In this document: in pieces, positions 34,085-46,954 of the stretch
Numbering within the stretch: the stretch's first letter is position 1
Layout of the letters: every line of letters begins with the position of its first letter
Assembly (NCBI GenBank): GCA_015179045.1
Contig: WHUZ01000175.1
Location: 1 to 51,729 of the forward strand
Direction of reading: 5' to 3'
Length of the DNA stretch: 51,729 nt
From: Kalaharituber pfeilii
Lineage: Eukaryota > Ascomycota > Pezizomycetes > Pezizales > Pezizaceae
Notes under the pieces: model-generated
The model's database searches: none
Told to the model about the DNA's origin: nothing
Seen by the model: only the letters and a program-made list of their open reading frames with translations
Translations under genes and position numbers: made by a program

Positions 34085-36406
34085 ATACTCTACATTCTAC
34101 TTCTGATTATACTCCTTGTATGCTTGAGAATTGCTAACAACTACAATCTACTAACCCATATGCAAGGATTAAGAGAGCAGATTAATTTTTACTATGACGA
34201 GCTAGCATTGCAGCAGTTAAAATAAGAACAACTCTGTACTGATATTGAATTTTTGTGGCAAGAAGTCGATAAAGCCTACTGGCTCCTACTAGCTACCAAC
34301 AACCATATCTGCTAGCTAGTATCACAACTAAATACTATGTGGCGAGAGCTAGATATCACCCACTCGTACCTCTCCCCATGTAAAGAATCAGACTTGCATG
34401 AACTATAGTATCAGAAGCACCCCAAGATGACTCCATGGAGATCACCTCCCTGCTAGGTAATCAACCTTTCGAGAACTCAGAAGAATATAAATATTCTATA
34501 TATGAATTTATCAAAGCCAATCCCGAGTATGAATCTATGGAAACTTTTCCAGTCACCTATATACTTGGACTATTACCTGAGCCACAATTCCCAAGGCGAT
34601 TAGGCCTGTAGAGATATTTCTACGAGAAACATCTCATTTGTAATTCCAACTATTGCTTCCTGTACTGGAATATCCTCCATTGCGCTATACTCAACAATAA
34701 TACCTCTAGCAACAGCAGAGCCAGTCAATACCATATCTGCCACTACAACAAGCCTCCACCTTCTCTAAGATTTTGGGAGTACAACTACCAAAACTAAGAG
34801 AATCACTGTCATAGGTGTTTAGGTCTATGTGGGAATCTTTATCTTCATCCTCCTCAAAGGGAAAGAAGCTGATATACCGGACTCCTATACCAGCCCCCGC
34901 AGCATTAAAGAAAGTGGCTAAAGCATATAAAGAAATACTAGAAATGGCAGCCTTCCAACAGACAGCAAATGAGACAGCTCAGAAACTGAAGAAAGTTACG
35001 GAATAGACTTTAAGTGAAGCTCAAAAGGTACTCACTAATATAGCAAACTTCTAGATCTAGTACTATTAACAAAGAAAGAACAATCAGGAGACTACTATGC
35101 ATAACCTATAAGCTTTGAAGATTGAACTCCTGAGTTACATGTAATAGCAGTATAATGACTTCAATGACTGTCTAGATTAATAATGGGCCTCCTTGGATGT
35201 AAAATCCACCAAGGCTTTTCAGCAACAAAGGAAGGACCTTATTACAGAATTCGCTAGCTGAATCATTCTCTTCATTACCGAATTTAATAACATGTTAAAC
35301 ACACTTGGAACTCTGGTAAAATTGGCCTAGGCAAAGAAGCCAGATCCACCCGAACTCTCCAAAAATGCTCCTCCACCCCCAGCTCCTCCTGCTGTGCCTC
35401 CCAATGGTAATCCACCGCTTCTTCTAGATCCTCAGAGTAGCGGTAGTGGCAGCGGCCCCCCTTTTGAGATACATCGACCTCCCCTACTAAGAGATCCATC
35501 TCTGCCTCAATCAGAACCAAAAGTTTCATTCCAAGTTAACATATCAAGCTTCAACAGATAATGAGATAAAGTAAAGAATTTTTTCTACTGGCTTCAATCA
35601 TACTTCTAAATAACTGAAGCTAACAGCAATCAACTTAGGCTCAACCTACTTACCCAATGCATAGAGGGTAAAGTATCAGACTGGTAGTGTATTACTAAGA
35701 ATTCAGTAGCAACCTGTACCGAAGCTGAAGTACTCATTCGGGCTGCATACTGAAATCCTCAGAAAACCACTGAAGCTGTATATGAACTCTAAAAGGTAAA
35801 GCATACTGGAACCATTATTGACTTCTTCATAGAGATCAATGGGCTTAACCAACTAGCCAAAGTACCAAATCAAGCTCTTATCACTATTGTAATACCAAAT
35901 CTTAAGATTCAAGTTCAGAATCTAATAGCAGGATATCCTTGTATGATGATGAACTAGAAGGAGTTCAAATTACTCACTATTTTGATCACTGGATATGCTA
36001 CCACCACATTGGCCTCAATCTACTCCTGCTCTTCATAAAAAAATACTGACATCTCAATCTTCCATTTATTTTCAGCCCCCTAGTACACCATACACCTGAA
36101 AATCTAAGGAACTACAACAGTATACTACTGCAGGTCAAACAAGACTGAAGAGCTTAGGAAGAATGTAGGAAATGTGGATGGAAAGGTCATGAAAAGGAGA
36201 ACTATTAGCTAGAGTAGATATATACAGAACCCAAGGGCAACAATAAGTAAAAGTAAGATATGGGTACTACTAAGACTCTGAAGAATCAAATAGAGAGAGC
36301 TCTATAAAATAAATAAAGATGAACTGACTGAGGCGCCCTCTATATCATAGAGCTAGACTCCAATGGAAAAGACATCAAAGAGAAACTCGAGTTAAGAAAT
36401 AAGTAG
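34085..36406 (+). pseudogene. Element E gag
   Basis: The start codon is ATA (34085) where the other copies have ATG. 2322 nt, exactly 774 codons to TAG at 36406. Leader ILYILLLIILLVCLRIANN, then MQGLREQINFYYDEL, EITSLLGNQPFENSEEYKYS, a helical middle (AKAYKEILEMAAFQQTANET), a proline-rich linker, the capsid-like core and the best preserved zinc knuckle of the family (CRKCGWKGHEKENY near 36160-36200, last Cys lost to Tyr). Confidence 0.82.
36394..36400 (+). promoter_or_regulatory. Gag-pol frameshift site relic in E (AAGAAAT)
   Basis: In gag frame TTA AGA AAT AAG TAG; differs from TTG GGA AAC GAG TAG of F only by transitions. Confidence 0.5.
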
Positions 36407-39276
36407 AGAGCCCCAACAGCACTTTTGGTAAGCTCCCAAATACCACCCCCTCTTTACTGCTGACATTGAGTTCAAAAAACCTCAGCCTCAAAGTCAGAGT
36501 GATCATCGACATTATAGTATCCACTTCTTATTTGTCATTAGACTTAGGAAAGAGGCTAGGATGGAAGAAAAGAGAAAGGCCTATTAGGGTTAGACAGGGT
36601 AATAGATCTTTGTTAAAAGAAAGAACTATGGTTGTTAATACTTCTTTTTCTTTCCTTAATGCTTTAAATTCCTATGATAATAAGATAGATAGAACGTTTG
36701 ATTTGGATATGGAATGTTTGAATATGGAGGATAGGGAACTTCTTTTGGGATTGTCTTGGTTATCAGAAAAAAGTTTTTCAGTGGATTGTCCTAATCAGCA
36801 TTTAGTTCATAATATTTCTGGTTTAACTATTCCTTGTACTCTTGTTAATCTTCTTTCTGTTTCTATTTTGGACTTAGATAAGGAATCTTAGGAGGAAAGA
36901 GATATACTGTTAATGATTGATATACACGAATGGTACTCCTATTATACTGAAGTTTTTTCTAAAGAATATGCTTGCCGATTACTCCCTCATAGACCTTAGT
37001 ACCACGAAATCCCACTTAAAGATTCTAATACTAAAGTACCTAATAACCCGATATATAAGACAACGGAGAAGGAAAATGAAGCTCTGAAGAGATACTTGGA
37101 AGAGCACCTCCCTACTAGGAAGATTAGATAGTCCTGATCAGTAGCTGGCATACTGATACTTTTTGTTCAGAAAAAGGATGGATCATTACGGTTATGTGTA
37201 AACTATCAGCAGCTTAATAAGGTTACTATTCCAAACCAATACCCTATGCTACTGATAACTGACGTCTTCAAAAAGACCCAAGTAGCCAAATGGTATACTA
37301 AATTAGACCTCAAAAACAGCTAGTACCTTATTCAAATCAAGTCTAGCAACAAATAGAAGACTGCCTTCAAGACTAAGAAAGGCTTGTTCGAATATACCAT
37401 CATACCCTTTGAATTGATCAATGCCTCTGTCTTATTCCAAGAAATAATGGATGAGATACTAAAGGACATTGATAGAATAGTCTGGTACATTGATGATAGA
37501 GTAAGTTATAGGGGAAGGACCGAATGGGAATACTAAAAGATAGTGGAACAAGTCCTGGCTAAGCTTGCTGAATATGGACTTGCTGTCAAGCTTGTGAAAT
37601 CAGAATTCCATATTAAAGAAACCATATTCTTTGACTATTTCATAAATAGGTCCAAAATTAAAATGGACCCAAAGAAACTTAGTGCCATTGCCAACTGGCC
37701 TGTACCAACTAAAAAGAAGGATATTCAAAAGTTCTTGAGTTTTGCGAATTACTATCACTGAGTCATACAGAATTACAGTGCCAAAACCTGACTGCTAATA
37801 CAACTGACTGGAAATGTACCTTTCACCTGAACTGAGGTACAACAACACTCCTTTAATAAATTAAAGGATGTCTTCATGTCCACAACAATACTCTAGCAGT
37901 ATGACCATACCCTACCAATGATTATAGAGACTGATACTAGCAATTAAGCTCTTGTAAGCATACTCTTCCAATATTATACTACTGACTAAGTTAAAACTCT
38001 TCATCCCATCGACTACCACTCCAGTACCCTTAACTCTACAGAACACAACTATCCTATCTATAACAAGGAACTTCTTGCAATAGTTGACTGCTTTTATAAA
38101 TGGTGCACCTGGCTATAAAGTATCTATGTTAATATATATAGTGACTATCATGGCTTTATATACTTCACCTCCAAGCAAAGGCTCAACTCCTGACAAGCAA
38201 ACTGGTATATCAAACTATATAAGTCTGACTTCATAATCCACTACTGGAAAGGAGTAGATAATGAAAAAGCTGATGCATTAACCAGAAGGTCTAGTAATGA
38301 ACCTACTGGACTAGAGGTACAATTACTCAAAAACAGACAACTACTGATTAATGGAGAGTCTATTGAATGAGATCACGACCTTGATAGTATTAATATTGAT
38401 GACTAAGAAAGAAGAGAAGATGGGTTGTTGGTAGTACTAGAATAATACTGGTCTGAAGTTATGAAGCAATACTACAACTCTGATATCGCTAGTTACTGGG
38501 AAGTGCACTGTACTTATAAAATAATCTCAAAGAACTTCTACTGAAATAGATGGAAGGAAGATAGTCAATACTATGTTGTGAGTCATGCTTACTATCAAAA
38601 GGCCAAAGCAGACAGATATCTATGCCAAATACAACTCATACTAATGCCTACAGGTATTAAACCTTTTAAGAAAATTGTAATAGACTTTGTTGGAGAACTA
38701 CCAGAATCAGAAGGCTATAATACTATCCTCATTATTACTGACCAGTTTACTAAAGTACAATGATATATACTAGCTAAAATGACTTGGACAGCTACCGACA
38801 TCGCATCTATTTATATCAATAAGATATAGCGATACTACGGTCTACTCTTTATAATTATCTCTGACCATGGACTACAAAATTGCCTCTGTATGCTCGAAAG
38901 AGATTAACAACAAGCTTAACATCAAGCTCCAACTCTCCACTGCCTACCATCCTCAAACTGATGAACTCAATGCAAGAGCTATCTAAATGTTGAAGCAATA
39001 CCTACATATCTTCTGTTACGATTGTTCAAACTGTTGGACTACTTGGCTACCCCTAGCTAAGTTCACTTACAACTCATCATGCATCTCTACCTATAGTTAT
39101 ACATCCTTCAAAAGTCTATATAGATTCAACTCAAAGACTATTTACATTTTGGACAACCATACTTTTGCATTACCTGCAGTAGAAGACTGGCTTGACCAGA
39201 TAACTATAGTTTATAATAATATCTACAACACTCTCAAAAAGATAAATGATAAGAGATCTCAACTTTATATTGAGAC
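36394..39276 (+). pseudogene. Element E pol, truncated by F
   Basis: An open piece of 141 codons (36466-36891) holds the whole retropepsin-like block: VRVIIDIIVSTSYLSLDLGK, LDMECLNMEDRELLLGLSWL and SVSILDLDKES. RT follows (LCVNYQQLNKVTI, YIDDRVSY at ~37485), with LVKSEFHIKETIFFDYFINR near 37600. RNase H (ETDTSN), HHCC (~38480-38620), and DDE integrase (ITDQFTKVQ, ISDHGLQNC) run to the conserved KKINDKRSQLYIE. There the LTR of F cuts in. A 108-codon open piece covers 38987-39313 and runs into that LTR. Confidence 0.85.
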
Positions 39277-39882
39277 TGTTACTGCCAGGTGCTTCAACGT
39301 TACTAAGCGGTAGCAGTCCGGTACTTATGGTATGGCTAAAGGCGAGCAATGAAGAAGAGCGGGTGAAAGGTATGTAATAAATGTAGAGTTTGAGTAAAAC
39401 TTAAGATACTGCTAGTATCTTAATTCTTTATAACTAATAGCAGGCAGTTGGGGCTTATATAGTAAGTGCCCATCATACATGACTCGTCAATAATTAATAA
39501 CATGACTGTAACATGATAATACCATCTCGTAAAATAGATAAGTAAATATAGAAACAGTAACATAATAGAAACATATGATAACATAGATCCCCTTTCCAAA
39601 ACCAATAAGCAAGCAAAGCATTATCTATATTACAACTGTACATTATTAGTAAAGTTATTGTAAGTGGTGCCGGTTGTAACGTAAGCAACGTAACTGATAC
39701 CATAAGCAACGTGCATGTATTAGTGCAGTGTGCATACAAGAACCGACACATACGTCTGTGAGGTAACTACTAAACAACTAAAGTGTACCACAGCTTACCT
39801 AGTATTGATCAGATACATCTTATAATAGTACAGAGGTGGTACCTTCTTGATATTCGGTAGGTCTTTATCTTTGGCCATAACA
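39277..39882 (-). repeat. 3' LTR of element F (606 bp)
   Basis: Minus-strand start TGTTATGGCC, end CCTGGCAGTAACA. Long-type LTR with a 10-bp deletion near 39817 (AGCAAGTCTT missing). Polypurine tract AAGACGGGGGGTGA lies beside it (39883-39896). Confidence 0.85.
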
Positions 39883-39896
39883 TCACCCCCCGTCTT
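39883..39896 (-). other. Polypurine tract of F
   Basis: AAGACGGGGGGTGA on the minus strand directly before the 3' LTR; the most G-rich and probably least mutated version of the family. Confidence 0.7.
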
Positions 39897-40130
39897 AGAG
39901 GTCCTTCATCCTGAAGGCCTACTAAGTCAACCCAAGAGTATCATTGACCCTTCAGTAGGTTAGTAAAGTTATCTTTTATAGCTAAGCAATTTAGCATACT
40001 ATAATGCATAGTACTTGTTCATTAATAACTTTTGTATTAATGGCCGATGGTAAGACTGGTATGTCCTGTACAATAGTATTAGATATGTTAAGTACTAGTT
40101 CACGTAGTACTCATATGAAGTTCAAAGCCT

Positions 40131-42564
40131 TTAGATATTCAGGTCTCTGAGCTTGTACGGGTTATTCTTATGGAACTCCCTAATTGGTTCAATAGTACGT
40201 TGAAGGTTTGCAAGTAGTTCCCATGTATCATTGTCTTCGTTATACCCTTGTCAACGGATTCAGTATTTGACTTGACCTCGGACTCTTCTACTGTCGACGA
40301 TATGGTCGATATCATAGTAAAAGTCTTCTTCGTCATCATTGAGGTCCATTTAGTTTTTGTTTTAGACTCGGTATAGCTTAAGAAGGCTGGTGTAGATGAC
40401 TTTATAAAGGTGGATGCCTCGGGGTAAGTCGAGCTCATAAGCGTGCTTCCTAACAACTCTCTTGACCTTATAGGGACTAATATACTTATTGCTAAGTACC
40501 CTATTATTGCTGACAACAACTCAGAGGTTGCATCGGTCAATAAGGACTTGATCTCCTACTCGGAACTGATGAGACTTCTCAATATGAAGTTGAGACCTCT
40601 TGTCATTTATCTTCTTGAGAGTGTTGTGGATGTCGTTATGAACCATAGTTATCTGGTTGAGCCAGTCTTCTGCTGCAGGTGATGCAAAGGTATGGTCATA
40701 TGAAACATGAATAGTTTTTAGGTTAAATCCATATAAGCTTTTGAAGAGCATGTAACCGTGGATGGAGGTACGCGAGGAGTTGTAGGCAAACTCAGCTAGG
40801 AGTAGCCAAGTAGTCCAATAGTTTTGCTGATTGTGACAGAAGATACATAGGTATTGCTTTAACATTTAGATAGCTCTTTCTGAGAGTCAATCAGTCTAAG
40901 AATGGTGGGCAGTGGAAAGTTGGAGCTTAATGTTAAGCTTGTTGTTGAGTTCTTTCCAGCATGTAGAGACAAATTGGGGTCCATAGTCTAAGGTAATTGT
41001 GAGAGGTAGACCGTAGTGTTATCAGATCTCGTTGATGTAAACAGATGTGATATCAGTAGCTGTCTAAGTCGTTTTGCCCGATATATATTGTTGTACTTTG
41101 GTAAACTGGTTGCTGATGATAAAGATAGTATTGTAGCCTTTTGACTCTAGTAATTCTCTGACGAAGTCTATTGCTATTTCCTCAAAGGGCTTGATACATA
41201 TGAGTATTGAAATAAGTTGAGTTCTGTGTGGGTATTTGTCTGCTTTAGCTTTTTGATAGTGAACACAACTTACAACGTAGTGTTGGGTATCTTCCTTCCA
41301 TTCATCCCAGTAGAAGTTCTATAATATTATTTTGTGAGTACGATGCACTCCCCAATGACCAGCGACATTGGAGTTGTAGTATTGTTTTATGACTTCGGGC
41401 TGGTATTGCTCTAGTACTACCAACAACCTATCTTCTCTTCTTTCCCAGTCATCAATATTGATGTCATTAAGGTTATGGTCTCGTTCGACAGGTTCTTCAT
41501 TGATTAGGAGTTGCCTGTCTTTGAGTAGTTCTACTTTGAGTCTAGCGGGTTCATCGCTAGATCTTCTAGTTAATATATCAGCCTTCCTGTTATCTACTCC
41601 TTTCCAGGAGTGAATAAGGAAGTCAAACTGGTATAATTTGATATACCAGTTTGCTTGTCGGGAGTTGAGTCTTTGCTTGAAGGCAAAGTATGTGAGGCTA
41701 TGATAGTCAATATATATGTCGATATGGATACCTTGTAGCCAGGTGCACCATTTATGGAAACAGTCAACTATAGTGAGAAGTTTCTTATATGGGATGGGAT
41801 AGTTATGTTCCACAGGATTAAGGGCCCTGAAGTGGAAGTCGATGGGGTAAAGAGTTTTGACATGGTTGGTAGTATAGTATTGGAAGAGTACGCCTGCAAG
41901 AGCTTGGTTGCTAGCATCAGTCTCCATGATCGTAGGTAAGGTACGGTTGTACTGCCGAAGTATTGGTGTGGAGATGAAGGCATCCTTTAATTCATTAAAG
42001 GATTGTTGTTGTGCCTCAGTCCAGGTGAATAGTATGTTTCTGGTCAGTTGGGTCAGTGGTCGGGTTTTGGCGATGTAATTCTAGATAAATTGGCAATAAT
42101 AATTCTCGAAACTCAACAACTTTTGAACCTCTTTTTTCTTCATTAGTATGGGCCAGTCAGCAATTGCACTAAGTTTCTTTAGATCTATCTTGATTTCGGA
42201 TCCATTGATGAGGTGGCCAAGGAATATAGTTTCTTTGACATGGAATTCTGACTTTATGAGGTTGACAGCAAGTCCATGTTCAGCAAGCTTAGCCAGAACT
42301 TGTTTTACTATCTTTTGGTGTTCCTATTTGGTCCTTCACTCATAAATTAGTATGTCATCGATGTACCAGACTACTCTATCGATGTCTTTCAGTATCTTGT
42401 CCATCATTTCTTGGAATGAGGCAGGGGTATTGATTAGTCCGAAAGGCATGACAGTATATTCGAACAAGCCTTTCTTTGTCTTGAAAGCTGTCTTCCATTT
42501 ATTGCCAGACTTAATTCGAATAAGATAGTAGCTATTTTTAAAGTCCAATTTGGTGAACCATTTG
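40131..42564 (-). pseudogene. Element F pol, 3' part (RT palm to chromodomain)
   Basis: A 70-codon open piece (42336-42548) carries FKTKKGLFEYTVMPFGLIN and VVWYIDDILIY, an intact RT active box. Then come RT thumb/RNase H connection, and a 202-codon open piece (41319-41927) with METDASNQALAGVLFQY (RNase H), YIDYHSLTYFAFKQRLNSRQ, KADILTRRSSDEPA and the start of the HHCC finger (YYNSNVAGHWGVHRTH). The DDE integrase (~41200-40860), a 114-codon piece (40521-40865), GPY/F and chromodomain end at TAA 40131. Stops are sparse compared with A-C. Confidence 0.88.
42560..42564. other. Target site duplication of G, left copy (ATTTG)
   Basis: Identical to 48894-48898. The uninterrupted site in D reads GAACC-ATTTG-GCTTC. 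Confidence 0.9.
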
Positions 42565-43197
42565 TATTACGGGCGTAAGGAGCTCGGCTACGCTGGGCCC
42601 GAAGGATAGGTATTACAGCTAAGGGGTATATATGATGGGCTAGAATGGCTACGAAGGTGTATATACAGTAGGCTGAAAGGGCAGCTACTCGGTGTATAGT
42701 ATGTAGCGGAGTGGAGTGGTTCATAGGCGTAGTGAGGGAACGATAGGTTCAGAGTTATAGAGAACTTAGAACACTACTAGTGTCTTGATTCTTTTAACTA
42801 TGCTATCGCTAGCCGGCGCTTATATAGACTTCAATGCAGTCATATATAACTAGTCAATAAATGCATAAATGACTGGCAATATAGCAATTCCTTATCAATG
42901 CCGATACCAGTGGTAATAGGCACACGTAACAGAAACATATGAAAAGAGTATGGATGCAAGATAATACTATGTACTAGTGTATGTACGCATATATTAGCTT
43001 TTAATCAGCCGAGTGCATGTAGGGTACATAGGTAATCCAGAGATTATACTATTAATCGATGACACATACTTCCTTAGCACTTCCCTATTCGGGCGAAAAT
43101 GAATTCCAAGCCTAACGAGTGATCAGTCTGCTCAAGCAGCATTAGTATTCAGGGTAAGTATTCCACGAGTCGCGTAAGCCGCACCTTAGCCATAACA
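42565..43197 (-). repeat. 3' LTR of element G (633 bp)
   Basis: Minus-strand start TGTTATGGCTAAGGTG, end CTTACGCCCGTAATA (CA-to-TA at the last dinucleotide). TATA box TCTATATAAGCGCC near 42820-42830. The palindrome reads ACACTAGTAGTGTT here. Confidence 0.9.
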
Positions 43198-43211
43198 TTA
43201 CCTCCCATTCT
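43198..43211 (-). other. Polypurine tract of G
   Basis: AGAATGGGAGGTAA on the minus strand, adjoining the 3' LTR; very close to that of D. Confidence 0.7.
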
Positions 43212-43410
43212 AGGGCAGTCATCCCGACTGACAATCACTGAAAAGTAAATAAACTAATCAGTATTGTGAGCAATGTACATTGGCTTCCATTTAGGAAGTA
43301 AAAAGTGGCTAATGCGATTATCGGCGTACCTTATGTGCAAGGCCTTTCATAGATTTTCAATCATCTTTAACTGACGGTGAGACTAGTGTGTCTATTATAC
43401 TTATTCAGGT

Positions 43411-43628
43411 CGAGTCAGTGAGGCCCATAAAAACCTTCTCGAAGACAAAACCCAGTGGGAAAAAGTCTTCATAAGTAGAAGGTGCTCATGTTAAAGAATC
43501 GAGTTAGTGAGGCCAGTAAAGGTACTCACGTCAAAGGTCGAGTCAGTGAGGCCAGTAAAAACCTTCTTGAAGACAAAACCTAGTGGGAAAAAGTCTTTGT
43601 AAGGAAAAGGTGCTTACGTCAAACATTA
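43411..43628 (-). repeat. About 89-bp tandem repeat in the 3' UTR of G
   Basis: Units begin at 43411, 43500 and 43539 (plus-strand CGAGTYAGTGAGGCC..). The first and third are about 89-90 bp and contain AAAACCYAGTGGGAAAAAGTC; the middle one is shortened to 39 bp by an internal deletion. Confidence 0.8.
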
Positions 43629-43690
43629 TCCAAGTAGCCTGGCTGTAGTCATCGATACCTTATTAGGCCAAAGAGTGGTTTCCTTGGATA

Positions 43691-46600
43691 TTAGTCATGG
43701 AACTCTCTGACAGATTCCAACGATCTTTGTAAATTTTCAATCGGTTCCCAAGTATCATCATTGCCATAGTCCTGCCAATGGATTCGGTGCTTTACTACCC
43801 TGTTAATATATTTCGAGACAATAATGTGATCAAGTTCGAAGAAGAGCTCGTCGTCATCATCGATTTCTATTTTCTGAGGTTCAAGTCATTCTTGGAAAGG
43901 CTTTCTTCCAATGCCGAGGAGGCATAAGTGTTGTCGTCTAAGAGGTGTATACTTTAGAATCGAATCCACATAAAGAGCGAAAGGGCTGTAATTATAGGTC
44001 GGTGTAGCAGTAGAGTTGTAAGCGAACTTAGCCAAGAGTAGCTAAGTTACCCATCGCTTCTGTTGGTCATGGCAGTAGATGTGAAGATATTGTTCAGGAG
44101 TCTGTATTGCACATTCAGAGAGTCTGTCAGTCTGGGGTGGTGAGTGGTACTGAGTCAGAGTTCTACGTCGAGTTTCGATGTAATATCTTTCTAGAGGGCT
44201 AAGGCAAATTGTAGTCCACAGTCAGAGGTAGTATGGCAGGGTAGACCAAATTGCCTGAACACGATATTGATGAAGGCATTGGCAATGTTGGTGATGTCAG
44301 TGATATCTCGAGTTGTTCCAGTATTTTTTGCGGGTACAGCATTGCATTTTGGTGAATCGGTCTGTGATAATAGTATTAAAGCCCTCAGGTTCAGGTAGTT
44401 CTCCAACAAAGTCCATAGCTATCTCCTCCAAGACTTTATACCAGTAGGCATTGGCATGAGTCTAGTTTGCCTTGGATATCACCTGGCTTTGGCCTTCAGG
44501 CAGGCTGCACAACCGGTGATATAATCAGCCGCTTGGTCTTTTCTAGCCGTCCCAGTAGAAGTTCCGAGAGAGGAGTTTCTATGTTCGGTGTACACCTCAG
44601 TGTTGAGCCATGTTACTATCATGGCATCATCATTATCGTAATACTTCCAGTCAATATGGTTCGGGTACCATAAGACCCGTCATCATTCCTTACTCATTCG
44701 TTACAGTTGACCCCAGAGATATCAGTCCATGCGTCTTCCACTTCATCTGCCTCTTCGTCAAACAGCATTGCCCATCCTTGAATAGTTGTTCGATGCTGCC
44801 AGAGGTGGCATCGCCAGTTCATTGTGAGAGGGCGTTGGCTTTGCTATTAGGCTGACGTAATCGAATTCAGAAAGTTTCTGGCTCTAGTTGGATTGCCAGG
44901 TGTTGAGGTATTATTTAGTGATGAGGTACTATAGTGCATGGTGGTCAGTGAGAATGGTGAACTTAATTCCCAATAGCCATTCTTGTACAGGGAATCGAAG
45001 ATTACCAGTAGTTCGTTATCGTAGATAGAGTAGTTTCGTTCGGCAGGGGTCAATATTTGGGAGTGATAATTATATAGGTGAAGGATCATAGTTTCGGTAA
45101 TATTATTCTTAGGCTCAAGACACCAGTGAGTGCCTAGTCTGAGCAGTCGGTTTCATAATCATAGGTAGGAATTGATAAAACTATCACAGTGTGGGAGTAG
45201 TTATGAACTTGTCTTTCTATCAAAGCAGCTCGCTACTCTGTGCCTCCCAAATAAAGGGTATATCTCCAGTCAAGGCTTGTAAGCAGTCGGGTTGTAGCGG
45301 AGTAAATTAAATCAGCAGTAATAATTGAGAAAGAATTGGCGATAGTAGTTTGCCAAGTCTAGAAAGGCTTGCACCTCTTTCTTCTTTGGCTGCGGCCAGT
45401 CACGAATAGTAGAGAGTTTGGCTGGGTCTATCTTAACCTCAAGGCTATTAATAAAATGATCAAGGAACATAGTTTCAGGCACATGGCACTGGCACTTGGC
45501 TAGCTTAACCACGAGCCCATGTTTGCTCAACTTTAGTGAGTACTTCTTCCACTTATCCTTTGATGGTCTCGTTTAGTGTTGCTTTTATAGATTAAGATGT
45601 CGTCCCAGTACCAAACAACTCTGTCAATGAGAATCTCATCCATCATTTCTTGGATGGAAGCAGGTGTGTTGATGAGTCGTACTTGTATACTTCGAATAGG
45701 CCTTTGGATGTGTTTCACACCCGCCGTTCGTTACTGACTTAATTTGCATGAGGTTGTAACCATTCTCAAGACCAAGTTTGGTAAACTATTTACCGTCTTA
45801 GGTCTTTTCGAGAAGTTCTGACATTATGGGCAAAGGGTGTTTGTTCAGAATGGTGAGTTTATTTAGTGCCCTATAATCAACACACGATTGAAGGGACCCA
45901 TCTTTCTCCCACAAAAAGCAGTGAAGCTGCTTTTCGACCTTGACCTTCGTATCTTCTCTGTTGGTAAGTGTTTGTCGATATACCTCTGAAGGGCCTCATC
46001 TTCTTCCCAGGTACCCTGGACCATAGGGAGGCTTCACATTTGCATTTTCAAAAGGGATTTCATGATCCCAGCTTCGGTGAGGAGGTAAGCAGCGTGCCTG
46101 TTCAGCAAAAAACATCAGAGTATCATGAGTAGTGCTCACGTGCATCAATCAACAGAATATCACCTCTTTCAAAGTTTCAAAATCTTCAGAAAGAATAGAA
46201 GCAGAAGGCAAATCAATGCAAAGGCAAGGGACATCAAACATGCTATACTTCGGAATACCATTAACACAATCAATCGAAAGCCATTAATTAGGATAAACTA
46301 ATGATGTATTCGCCAATATCTATAACTTCAGCGTCAAATCGAAAACAAATTCCTTTCTCCCTTAGTGAGAGTTCAAAACAAAAGATAAAACAAAATCATC
46401 AGAGACCTTATCAGGTTTCTCGAAACAGCAATAGAATGTACATAATCCTAAGCAGAAGGAACAGAATCAGGAACGGGGATGCCAAAAAAATGAAAATGAA
46501 AACGAAAACAAAGTATTCACAAAAATCATCACCTTGCTTGATCATTATAGGTCTTGCTCGTGAACTCAAACCCCAATGCCAAAACAATTGGCGCGGAGGC

Positions 46601-46700
46601 CGCACAGTCCACAATAGTCCTAACAGTCTTCCCAGTTTTGAATTTTACCTCTCAACTGGGGAGGTCGCTGTAACGGGAGTCATACATGCTGAGCAGAGTC
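43691..46700 (-). pseudogene. Element G pol
   Basis: Order on the minus strand: retropepsin-like TVRTIVDCAASAPIVLALGF (46570-46660); RT with KDGSLQSCVDYRALNKLTIL (~45880) and YWDDILIY (~45610, family YxDD box with Trp); an open piece LVVKLAKCQCHVPETMFLDH (45312-45530); RNase H (NYSIYDNELLVIFDSLYKNG, ~45000); integrase HHCC and DDE (TSDCGLQFALAL, 44191-44409). The chromodomain is KHRIHWQDYGNDDTWEPIEN (43740-43840), ending TAA at 43691. Near 43930 about 250-300 bp, including the GPY/F module, appears deleted by comparison with family 1. Stops and frameshifts occur throughout. Confidence 0.82.
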
Positions 46701-46912
46701 CTCATGTACTCCAAGTCAGATAGTTCAGTAATCCTTTCGGATCCGTCAACGGCGTATGAGGTGGATAGAGTCTGTCTTCATCTTCTTTAGGCTAGGCCGA
46801 GAGTGGATTCGTAACTTCAGGGTGTTTTACTTCCCCTTTGTCTTCCTTCTTTGGCTTCAGTTGGGTTTCTACCACTTCTCCCATTTCCTATGGTTCCACC
46901 ACTTCTTCTCCA

Positions 46913-46954
46913 GCATGCAGTGACCCTATGGCCACTCTTATCACACTTGGTACA
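46913..46954 (-). other. CCHC zinc knuckle of G gag, intact
   Basis: CTKCDKSGHRVTAC fits CX2CX4HX4C, the RNA-binding nucleocapsid motif. Confidence 0.8.

Larger units (their letters stand above)
33462..39276 (+). mobile_element. Element E: family-1 chromovirus, 5' three quarters
   Basis: E has a 5' LTR (33462-34056), complete gag, and pol up to the integrase C terminus, where element F begins at 39277. The rest of E must lie beyond F, outside the window. Its LTR is the short type (595 bp) while its gag is the C/D/E/F type. Confidence 0.88.

Noticed and set aside
43411..43628. Possible CRISPR-like repeat array
   Set aside because: Direct head-to-tail units without unique spacers, inside the 3' UTR of a eukaryotic retroelement.
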